Source: Posidonia oceanica
Taxonomy: Eukaryota; Streptophyta; Magnoliopsida; Alismatales; Posidoniaceae
Assembly: GCA_037176725.1 (NCBI GenBank)
Contig: JAZBRS010000020.1
Span: forward strand, 91,520,001-91,584,000
Direction: 5' to 3'
Length of the DNA stretch: 64,000 nucleotides
Shown: positions 54,370 through 64,000 of the stretch, piece after piece
Numbering within the stretch: position 1 is the first letter of the stretch
How the letters are laid out: each line of letters opens with the position of its first letter
Made by a program: the position numbers and the translations under genes
Notes under the pieces: generated by a model
What the model was told of the DNA's origin: nothing
The model's database searches: none
What the model saw: only the letters and a program-made list of their open reading frames with translations

Positions 54370-57300
54370 TGTCAGCTCCCCTGTGTCAGTTTGAATCATA
54401 GGGTTTCGCACGTCGTGTCGGTCGATGCAACGGCCTCCCACTGGCTCGCATGGCCCTGGCACTTGCCTCGGACTGCCACCTACGCCGTGCATCCATCCAC
54501 TCCTCGCCAGACCACCCCATTCGCACGCCACCATCTGCACAAGTTCACCCTCCGCGCATGCCTGCAGCCGCACTGTGCACAATACCACGCTCACTTTCGG
54601 TGCCTCTGTGTCGCCAGGCCTACCACCAACCACCCCCAAGCCTTTGCCACACTCCCGTAGCACGCCACCCCGCTTTTACAGGCAAGGTTGGCATTGGCAG
54701 ACCAAAAACCCACTCCCACCAATCGTTGAACCTCTCTTGCATTTTTCTGAGATTTTCCTTGAGTGAAAGAGAGCAAAACCAGAGCCCCGGAATCTTCCCT
54801 TGACCTTCAGTGAGCTTGAGCAACCCTTCCCGAGTGATCCCCAGCCTTGCATCGCTCCTCCCGCTCGTCGCTTTCTGAGCTCCGACCTTGTTTGATCCTG
54901 CTGGCGCTGGAGAAGACAAACCCGGCCACCACCTGCAGGTAATTCCTCCTCCCTCGATCTGGTCTTGCTCCTTTCAGGGACGAGGGTGTTTTTCGTGCTT
55001 TCCATGCTACAAATTGCATCCATTTTTAGTGCTTTTCCCCTTGCATCCTTGTCTTTGGCGACGTTGCTGCCGGTGTGAGGCCTTCTAGCCACTGAACGCG
55101 TGGCATGGCCTGTCTTAGAGCTTGCGTCGGCCTCTCCAGTTTGCTCCCCCTCCCCCTTCACATGCATATGTCCCAGGTGGCCACCTGCAGGCTCCCGGTC
55201 TCCTTCGTGGTTGGATGGGTTCTCGGATGGCCGGCGACGATGTTTGAAGTGGGAGAGGGCGTCCAAGGGCCCAATTTCGTCCCGTTTGCATCCCGGAGTT
55301 CGGTCCTCTTCCTTTTCCCTCATCCGCAAGTGTTGCCAACCGCTGCCTATGCGTTCCCAACCTCCCACATGGTCGGACAGATGCATGGACGGCCGAAGAT
55401 GGCGAGTGAGGTGGTGGGGGACCTCCGTTGGCCCTTTCCTGCACCTGTTTGCATGCCAGCCCTCGCTTCATTCCCCTCGAGCCTTCGTGACCCATGCTTA
55501 AGCCTCAGGGACTCCCCAGCCTCTTCTAATGACCGCCGGAGCTCCAAGCCGCCGGCGATGAAGCATCTTAGGTGGGGGGAGCGATCCGGTGAACCATCCT
55601 TTCGTTTTTTACCATATTTGTGTTCCAGGTGGTTTGTTCTTGCTTCCCCAATTGTTCTGTGATTTTTACGAGTTGATTTGATTCCCCGTTCGAGAAATGA
55701 AAGTTCGTAGTCTGGAACGACATAGTGGTGCGCGTAATAGCTGCGCATTTTTGCCTATTGTAGACAGTGAGCAGAGCTTTCGGATGCCCACTTTGTCTTT
55801 GGTTTTCGTAGCACCTTTCCTTTTGTTTTGGCCTCCTGGCATGTTTGGCTGATGCCTCACAGCATCATCACCTTTAGGGCCCTCATCGCTTTTCCTATGT
55901 TTGCACGATCCATGTTCGCTCGCATGTTTTCTCATTCCTTGCATTTGTGCTTGTAGTTTACTTGGGAATTTTCGTCCCACGCATGCTCATTGTTTTCTTG
56001 GGTTTTCTAAGTCATTTAGGATGCATTCTGTAGCGATCTCGATCGGAATCAGGCTCGCTATTAGCGGCGATTAGATCCGAGGCTCAACTCGAAAACACTT
56101 AAAATCGAGGAGAAAAGAGAAAGATAAGACAAATCAGAGTCGCCACCATGTCTATTAACGGGAGACAAGGAAAATCGGGGGAAATGCGTGAATTAACACG
56201 CAAAACCAAGCAAGAAATGCAAAGCAAAGCAATGCAAGGGAAAACAAATGCAAATACATGCAAAAGAGATGACTCTAGCCTAGGATAAGGGTAGTATGGT
56301 CATTGCGGGCCAGAAGACAGGGCAAGGACTCCTGTTACGTGCGGGGAAGGTGTTAGGCACCCCCGACACGCCCGAGAATCGGTCTTTCTAGGCTTACGCT
56401 CGCATACGCAGGGAAATGCAGGATTGAATGCCTATGTGCCTATGAATGCCTAAATGAATGCTCAAGGTGTGCTCTAAGTGGAGAGATGCAGGGCAAGGAA
56501 GTAAACGTGCTGTCTAAGTGCTCAGCTACGCTGTCTGTGTTCCGAACCGGGCGAAACCTGGCTCGTGAGAACTCCAGGCAGTAAGCATCACAGCCCTATA
56601 TGCAAATGCAAGCGAAAAAAGCAAAACAACGGCAAAACCATGCAATGCGATCGACATGCAAAAGAAAACGGCGTAAAGCATGCAAAACGAGGCAAAAAGC
56701 AAGAAGGCGCGCAAAACGGTGCAAAAAGACAAGGTCGGCACGTAAAACGGGCGAGAAAGCAAGGCGGCACGCAAATCGATGCAAAAGACGATGACGGGCA
56801 CGCAAAACTGTGCCAAAAACAGGGCGAGCGCGCAAAATGACGCGAAAGACAAAGCAGGCACGCAAAACGGTGCCAAAACGAGAGCAAGCACGCAAAACGA
56901 TGCCAAAAGCTGTGAGATAAAACTTCGGAAAAGCTGTACGAATGCAAATGCAAGGAAAAGATTAGAAGCAATAAAAGGAGAAGTAGAACAGCGCATGTGT
57001 GAGAACAGGCGCTGTTCGGGGCCACACAGAGTAGGTGTGAAGACCTACAAAGGGGAGAGTGAGCAAACGGGGGGATTACCACTCCTTTGCGACCATTTCC
57101 CGCTAAACCGTTCCACGGTGTGTCTCGCATGTTGCCCAAAGCTCGTGATGCGATCGGATCGTGGAAAAGGGGGAAGAAAGTCACATTAAGTGGTGAATCT
57201 AGGGAAAACTCAACACAAAACGCTCAAGAGTACGCAAAACAGGGATCTGAGTTGATAGATAAGAAGAAGAGGTCCTATTCTACATGCTCAAAGAGTCAAA

Positions 57301-60300
57301 AATCGAAAACGAGGAAAACTATGCAAATGGCATGCAAATGAATGCAATGTAGGGGTTCAGGAGGACATACCTGGAAATCCGGGAGCCTGATCTGAGATCT
57401 GCTTGGTCCATGCTGAAGAGCGCTTCGCTGCGGTCGCCTGGGCAGCTTACTTGAGAAGATCCAACGGCCGGATCGGAAGATATCGCAGCTTCAAGGCAGG
57501 AGGGCCAGAACAGGGGAGAAGAACAGATCTAGGTGTTCTGGAGGTCCTAGGGGTGTGCAAAAGGTCCTCCCAAGTGAAGGGGAGCTAAAAGGTGCTTAGT
57601 GTGTGCAAAGGGATGCTAAAATGCAAAGCTAAATGAATGCAGGATGCATGCAAGATGCAAGATAAGACAAGAGGGGAATTTTTAGAAAACAGAGGTTCAA
57701 ATGCCATTTTTGAAAAAGAGAAGGGGGCTAAATGCAAATTTTCAAAAAGGATGGGGTCCATAGGAGAGAGTTTTGAAAACAGGAGAGGGCAGAGGGCTAT
57801 TTTGCAAAAGATTGGGTTCAGAAGGCTATTTTGAAAAGAGGGTATGCATTGGAAGAAGTTTTGAAAACAAATGGAAATCAGAGGGTAATTTTGGAAAAAA
57901 CTAGGGTCTAAAGTGCAAATTTTCCAGAAAACAGGGTTCTGGGAAGTCTGGGAATGCAAGTGGAGGGTCTACATGCGATTTTGTAAGCATAGGAGCTAAG
58001 ATGCAACTTTAGGGGCAAAACAGTCTTTTTACATGATTTTTAAAGGATGCAAGGACCTATGTGTAATTTTTGAATCATGCAGGGGGTAAATATGCAATTT
58101 TATATGGAAAACATGCTCTGAAATCAGAAGACAGGACTGATGTGCAATTTTTGGGAAAAACAGGGTTAAAAATGCAATGCAATAAGCCAAAATGCATGGA
58201 AAACAGTTACTGTTCATTTAAAATGGACCTACATGCAAAAATAAGAAAACAGGGGGGCAAATATGCAATGCAACAAGCAGAAATTAAAAATTGAACCTAA
58301 GTTCTACAGTGCAGAGGATGAAAGTGCAAAAATGGGAAAAGACAGGGGTCTGGAATGCAATATAATAAGGCAAAGTTCATGCATTTAAATTAAATAAACT
58401 ACTGCAGGACCGGGATGCAAAAATTAAAAACAGAGGGGCTAAAACATAAAAAATTACAACTAGAATGCACAGTAAAAGGACTGAAGGGCAAATACAGAGA
58501 AACACAAACACTTAATGTAATTTAGCATGGTTTTAAATTAAAAACTAAGCAATTTAAATGATATAAGGACCAGAATGCAAAAATAAAAGAACTTAGACCT
58601 AGCATGCAATATTCACAAGAAACTATACTAAAAGAACAAAATAAATGAACAGTAACTGTCGGCGGCGACGAGCACTGTAGCAGTGAGCTATCAGGGCTTG
58701 TGGCCGCCGGCACAGGGGGGCTGAGGAGGCGCTGAACGGCGGAGGAGGTGCTCCCGGTGTTGACGGAGGTCAGACGGCGATCGACGGAGGACGACGCGGC
58801 CTGGAGCGAGCTGGAACGGCCGCCGGAGCTCTGCAGTGCTTCAGAAGTCTCGTCCGGCCGTTCGACGCAGCGACGCTGCGTTCTGAGGGCCGGAGAACAC
58901 TCCTGAGGTTCACGCGGAGCTCAGACGATCGCTGGAGCCACGTTCCGCTGGCCGGAGCGACGCGAAGGCCGGAGGACTGCGCCGGAGAAGATGACCGGAC
59001 CGGCGAACAGCAACGGAGCAGGAGGGTTGGAATCCTACTTCTAAGGGGCTGAGAAGCAACACGGGAAGAAAAGAAGACTAAGGGAAGTTGAGTTCACCTG
59101 ATTCCGCGTCTGAGATGTCCTCCCGACGTCAGCAGTTCCGGAGCTGGCCGGCGACGTTTGTCCAGTCGCTGCGGTGGTCGTCGGGCACTCGCAGAGGTTG
59201 GAGCTGGCCCAGAGCATTCTTCCGGTGCTTCCTGAGCGATCGGACGCGAGCTTCGAAGCTCGGAGGAGAATCTGGCACTTTTGGGTTCTCAGAAAGGAAC
59301 CGGAGGTCGGAGGGGTTGTTTGCTGCTCGTCAGACTGGACGGATGGTTCTGGATGACTGCTGGAGGTTCGGGGAGTGATTCCGGAGGGTCAAATTGGGTT
59401 TCTGGAGAGTGTGGAGAGAGACTGGAGGTTGGTCTGGTTTCTGATCAGCGGGAGTGATAGGTGTTTGTAGTGAAAATCTTGGTCTGTGGTGAGGGAGAGG
59501 GCTGAAGGTCAGGTGCTTTGGGAAGGTGGAGGTCAGGGGATTGTCTGGGTGGAGTTTGGGAGGATGAAATGGGAGAGAAATGAGGGTCGGAATGGGCTTG
59601 GTATCTGAGGAAAAAGAAGGGGAAAGGCTGCTGAATTCAGAGGGAGAAGAAGGAGTTGTTTGCTTGGGAATTCTCTCTGGACTTCAGCTCTCTCTCCGGG
59701 ATGCGAAGAACTCCCTCAGGCTCTCTCTTCCTGCTCTCTCCTTTCTGGAATTGGAGGGTGAAGAGGAAGAGGAAAGGAGGTCGCTCAGGTGGGGAGAATG
59801 CTACTGATGCTCTCTGGTTTTTCTCTCAGGTTTGCTGATAACTAACTGATGAGCCTTGATCTCTCCTTCTCTCTCTCTGGATGATCAAAGGCGAAAAAAA
59901 AAGAGGAGATGACTGGAGGGTTATATCAGGAGGAGTTGCCGGTGCGCGCGCTGGGATTTTTGAATTCAACGGTGTCGCACTGCAGCTGAGGAGATGGGTG
60001 CCGGCGAGACGACGGGCATTGAATGCCTCCCGGAATTGGTGCTGAGAGAAGAGAGGAGCGGCGAGCTGCTGTGGACTGATGAGATGGAAGCTTCGAATTT
60101 TAAATGGTGGAGGGAGGGCTGTAGCTGGCCGCTCGCGGGAGAAAACGGTGGAGAGAAGGAAAAAAAGAATGCAGAAGGTTGAGGAAGAAGAAGAAAGAAG
60201 GAGGCCGGACTGTGGGCCGAAGGAAAAAAGAAAAAGAAAAAAAAATAAAGGAGGAAGGGAGAAACGGGCCAACGGGCCCAGTAAGGAAGGAAAAAGAAAG

Positions 60301-62722
60301 AAAATGAGGAAGGAAGAAGGAAAGAAAGAGAGGAAAAAGAAAGGAAATAAAATTAGAAAAATAAATTAAAAATAAGTAAAAATACTAGAGAGGTTGTGCT
60401 GTGAGTTAGGATTTTAATTAGATTTTTTAATGACTGTTTTGGGTTAATTAGTGTGTTTTGGGCTTGATTAGGGTTTTAAGGTTTTGGTCTTATTTTAATT
60501 AGTTTTCACTTGATTAAATGTTTGTTAAACCCTTTTTTAAATTATTTTAAAAATTATGTTTCCCTTGTTGGACACTTAGGATATTGATTAGGATTTTTTA
60601 GGATTTATTTTCATATTAGTCAGGATTGGTTTTAGGTTTTTAAGTCTTAGTCTTCTTAGGGTTTTTTCTTTCTTAAGTCTTTTAAATTATGCTTTGATTT
60701 TTATTTGTTAATTTTTCTTGAAGTTTTTAGTTAGATTTTTCTGGTTTGATGGGGTGTTTTTAAGTCTTTCAAATGTGTTTTTCTTTTCCCTTTTTTAATT
60801 AAGTTTTTATGTTGTTCTTCTTATGTTTATTAGGTTAAGTCTTTTGCTTCTTTAATTACTTGTTTTAGTGTTTGATTTTTAATTCTCCTTTTTAGGGTTT
60901 GTTTTTTAATTCTTATGATGGGATTTTTACTCTTGGTGGGTTCTGATTTCATTTTAGTTTTTTTCTTGATTTTTCAGTGTTTTCTTTTGATTTGTTTTGC
61001 ATTTTTTAGCTTACATGCTTGGTTTTCTTTTTAGCTTGATTTAGTTAAGTTTAGGTTTTTAATTGCTTGTTTAATGTTTTTTAATTGTTTTTCTTAGGGT
61101 TCTGATTTGTTTCTTTTATGTTTTGGGGTTTTACAGATTTTTAGGGGTTTTTATGGATTTTTGCAAGAGAAAGAAAGGGGAAAAGAGAAAGAAGAAGAGA
61201 AGGGAAAAAGGAAGAATAAAGGGAAAGAGATGAGTTGAAGGAAAAGGATTTTTTGAAAATTAGGGAAAGTGTTAAAAATAAAGTAAAAATGGGAATAAGA
61301 TAGAGGAAGGATAGAAGCACAAAGGGGGCCCACAGCCAGACCAGAGAAAGGGTAAGAAGGGGATGAAAAGAGAGATGATAATCAGGAGAGAGAGAGGAGA
61401 GAGAAAATGATAATCCCGGAGAGAGAAAAGGATAATTAGGGTGAATGGAGGTCTTAAAGGTCTTGGAATGGGATGAAAATTGCTGAGTGGGCAGTCTAGG
61501 GTTTGAGGTGTTGCTTCTGAAGTTTTGGCTTGATTCTAAGAAGGTTTTGGAGGGGTTTTGAGGTGTAGAAAAAGGGTAGTTTTACCTAGGTTTTCTAGGA
61601 TTTTTGGGAATGGTCTAGGTTTGAAAGTTTCTAAGTTCTTGGGTAGGTTTGCTAAGTGGGTGTTGGTGGGTTTTCCTATGGATTTTGGTTAGGTTTTGAG
61701 TTTGGGAAGAGGGGTAAAGGCTTAGGTCAAGTTGGCTGGTTTTGAAGGATAAAGAAGAGGGTTAGGGTTTGGTTTTGGTTTGGGTTTGAGTCCAGCAATC
61801 ACCAGGAGGGCTCCAAGTGGTCCAAGCCTGCCAAGATGAGGTGTCAACACATTCCTTGGCAATGAAGTTCCCTGTCTGGACTGTTGAAAATATTGTGCGT
61901 GAAGGGTGCGCGTGTTACCTGCATGTTTTTGACAGTATTCAGACCGACCAGAACAGAGCGCTTTCCTTTGATCCGCACATGATTTTCTGCATCTAACTAG
62001 TTGTTGTGCATGCCCTTGCATCCATGCATGTTGCCTGGCCATTGTTTCTCAGTTTCATGCCTTGCGTCACTTGTGTTCCTGTGGTTTCTACCTTGGACTT
62101 GGCTTTCCTCGCATATTGCTTCTTGCCTGCATTGCATTAGGACAATGATGTTTACTGTCATGAGTCCTTCGGAACCGAGGTACGTTCGGTTCAAGACACT
62201 GGTAGCGCAGTTGAGCACATAGATCACCCATTTTGTTTCTTCCATCATGCATCATGGCATCTTAAGCATACATTTAAGCATGCATTAGGCATTCATTAAG
62301 GCATGGCATACATCACCCTCGGGCGTACATAAATTGGCATTAAATTGCCAACATTGGTCACATGTGAGCGAAAAGCCTAGAAAGACCGATTTTGGGCGCA
62401 TGGGGGTGCCTAACGCCTTCCCCACGCGTAATAGGAGTCCTTACCCTTTCTTTGGCCTGTAATGACCATTATGCGCTTATCCATTGGCACGAGTCACGCA
62501 TTGCACGCATTTGCATGTTTTTCATGCTTTTCTCGATTTTCCTCGTCTTCCGACTTAATAGACTAGGTGGTGACTCCTTTTGCTTTATCTTCACTTTTTT
62601 GACGTTTTCCTAGTGTTTTCGAGTCGAGCATTCCTTCCTTGGATCCACCCGCCAATCATCCGTTGACCCTTATTTCGTTCGTGCCAGTCACGCCAACACC
62701 ATTCGAGGCGGTCATCGCGACA
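54370..62722 (+). repeat. E5: forward LTR (likely solo), split by E6
   Basis: Forward LTR sequence at 54370-56028 and 61855-62722, about 2.5 kb without E6. It has the family signs: splice-donor-like GCAG|GTAATT (54939), core A (62150-62200), core B (62378-62455) and buried primer-like GGTGGTGACTCC (62566-62577, degenerate), and ends about ..ATCGCGACA (62722). No primer site follows and no internal region is present. The left edge (TGTCAG at 54370) is a guess and no convincing target duplication was found. The left flank is E1 gag, the right flank is not, so a deletion or rearrangement happened here. Confidence 0.7.
56029..61849 (-). repeat. E6: 5.8-kb reverse solo LTR with perfect target duplication
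   Basis: From TGTAGCGATCTC (56029) to GGTGTCAACA (61849), that is TGTTGACACC..GATCGCTACA in its own direction. It is flanked by CATTC on both sides (56024-56028 and 61850-61854). It contains the buried primer-like motif (56135-56145), core B (56316-56388), core A (56527-56590), repeated TGCAATTTTGGAAAACAGGG-type units (57660-58500) and a donor-like site (59096-59097). Purine-rich runs lie at 60130-60370 and 61150-61460. No internal domain, so a solo LTR left after LTR-LTR recombination. Its open frames are not supported as genes. Confidence 0.9.
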
Positions 62723-62890
62723 ACTGTTTTTTTAGATCTAATCTCAGGAAACAAAATGTGTTTTTTTTTGGTCAAATGTTTTATGAAGCTAAACATGATA
62801 AGAATGGACTTAAATCATAGCAAGCATCATATATCAGACGTTGGAAATCATCCAAAATAAATCTATGGTAAAATCAAGCGAAATCTATAA
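62723..62890. other. Short unassigned stretch right of E5
   Basis: AT-rich, non-coding. Weakly similar to 930-1090 at the left edge, so it may belong to the old LTR that follows. Confidence 0.4.
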
Positions 62891-63890
62891 AAGAGGTGTA
62901 AGACGCTATGGTTTCCAGCATCTTACGTTAGTCACACCAGTTACAACGTCTTACACCTCGACCTAGACAGTGAGCTTTCAGCGTCTAGATTAGGCATTCA
63001 AATCAATTCAAATCAATCCACAAGCTATCGATTAAGCTAGAATACTCAACCACGAACATAAACATGCAATTATTATGAAAAAGAGGCATGTAAATCATTC
63101 CCCCACCTCCACTTGCCTCTTGCCGGAATCCGATGGGTTCTCCGACCATTAGAATGGCCGGTAGCCCATGGAGCTCGACTGTGGTTCATCGTGGAGGTTT
63201 AGAGAGGTCATGTAGAGCTTAGGGATGCTAATGCAGTGGTGATGGAGTTCCGGCCATGCTCAGTGTGGCTGGAGGTATGGGAATTCAGGTGGTGTTTGGG
63301 CTGGTAGCGCTCTGGAAGCCAGACACAAAGGTGGTGTTGCCGACCTTTCACGTGGAAGCCAAAAAAGGCTTATATGGGATGCATGGGTTGATAACGCATG
63401 AAGTTGAAACAATGGGACTCTAGACACTGATGGAAATGAGTTCTGGATGGAGGGAAAGATGGTCTTTGCACTCTGGAGTCGATTGGGAGCTCGAATTCGA
63501 AGCCTGGGTGCAGCTACTAGTTCATGTTCATAGGACACCAGAATCCTCATCTTCCTACGTAAGACGTAGAGGAGTCAGCGTCTTATGCTGGAATCTTGTT
63601 GAAGGCGTAAGACGATGTGATCTCCAGCGTCCTATGCAAGATGCTGGAAGACTCAGCATCCAACGATCCAGAGTGGACTTTGGGTGGATTTTTGAATTTT
63701 TGGGTTGGGTTAAGGCTTGGATTTGGATAGGACTTGGGTTTAGGCTTGGCTTGGGACAAGGCTTGGGTTTAGGCTTGGTTTTGGACAAGGCTTGGGTTTA
63801 GGTTTAGTGAATAGGTGGGGGCCGCCATGGGCGAGCACATTCCTTTGGAGAAAACTGCCGACGAATGACTACAAAATCAGAGTGTCTACA
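62891..63890 (-). repeat. Old LTR fragment (right copy), reverse orientation
   Basis: Collinear with 1091-2060, and ends GTGTCTACA (63890), the reverse of an LTR start TGTAGACAC. Hairpin modules: GTAAGACGC..GCATCTTAC at 62898-62960, and GTAAGACG..GCGTCTTAT plus GTAAGACG..GCGTCCTATG at 63555-63666. A GGCTTGGGTTTAGG repeat (63700-63800) resembles the U3 start of the E1, E2 and E3 LTRs. The LTR cores are absent, so only about 1 kb of U3 remains. Confidence 0.7.
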
Positions 63891-64000
63891 ATATGTAATA
63901 CAATGATCATGTGAAAAAATAATGGAAACCAACAAGAGAAATATCCAATCACAAGAAAGGGAAGATTGAGGCATAAGAGAAATATCCAAGCTACTAAAAT
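63891..64000. other. Right edge flank, nothing recognised
   Basis: AT-rich, non-coding sequence outside the LTR end, with two copies of AAGAGAAATATCCAA about 45 bp apart. Confidence 0.4.

Noticed and set aside
54271..54663. 130-aa minus frame across the E1/E5 junction
   Set aside because: Crosses two unrelated elements; no homology.
55105..55662. 185-aa frame in E5
   Set aside because: LTR sequence; no family likeness, and overlapped by frames of similar size on both strands.
56526..57184. Frames of 156-198 aa in E6 rich in Phe, Ala, Cys
   Set aside because: Made by the repeated GGCACGCAAAACG.GCAAAA units; a low-complexity artefact.
59088..60369. Several 60-148-aa frames in E6
   Set aside because: Within the solo LTR promoter-like region, purine-rich, on both strands, no domain.
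1..64000. tRNA or rRNA genes
   Set aside because: No cloverleaf-forming sequence with A and B boxes or rRNA-like stretch was recognised; the TGGCGACT... sites are primer sites, not tRNA genes. A tRNAscan run would settle it.
1..64000. Bacterial, organellar or viral origin of the window
   Set aside because: A spliced plant H1 gene and plant Ty3/gypsy elements with 3-6-kb LTRs show nuclear plant DNA.

Overview
The window is plant nuclear DNA, most likely from a large, repeat-rich angiosperm genome. I read it as a eudicot but cannot name the species. It has one host gene, a two-exon linker histone H1 gene (2534-3260, minus strand) with a TATA box and a CCAAT box. Almost everything else is a stack of long-LTR Ty3/gypsy retrotransposons. 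Their Gag zinc knuckle (C-X2-H-X4-H-X4-C), 'DNGS' protease, primer site starting TGGCGACT, LTRs of 3.3-5.8 kb and very long internal regions fit the Tat/Ogre-type lineage.

Layout, left to right. 1-2060 is AT-rich flank with an old reverse LTR fragment. 2534-3260 is H1. 3889-7674 is E4, a decayed forward gag-protease fragment. E1 is a reverse, formerly autonomous element: 3' LTR 7675-11032, polypurine tract, hairpin array, an extra ORF resembling a plant mobile domain (12971-14236), integrase and RNase H (15915-17759), RT (17760-19411), protease (21205-22077) and gag (22078-23515, resuming at 53909-54369). E1 gag is split by E2, a forward element (23516-53908) with LTRs 23516-27224 and 50110-53908. 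E2 is split by E3, a reverse element (34580-49500) with LTRs 34580-37904 and 46137-49500. E2 and E3 keep gag but lack protease, RT and integrase, so they are non-autonomous and presumably moved with proteins from an E1-like relative. To the right, a forward LTR (E5, 54370-62722) is split by a 5.8-kb reverse solo LTR (E6, 56029-61849) with a perfect 5-bp target duplication. The right edge (62891-63890) holds a second copy of the old LTR fragment seen at the left.

The most interesting signals are structural. (1) E1 and E3 LTRs carry about seven paired-hairpin modules whose stems change in a compensated way between copies. (2) The region between gag or pol and the 3' LTR carries a second, unrelated hairpin array that also shows compensated stem changes. 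(3) All LTR families share a splice-donor-like site, two short conserved cores and a buried primer-site-like motif preceded by what looks like an older LTR end. (4) A spliced 5' leader that would remove the primer-binding site is plausible. (5) E1 carries an extra ORF between pol and the 3' LTR. All boundaries come from reading the sequence by eye. No alignment or database search was run.
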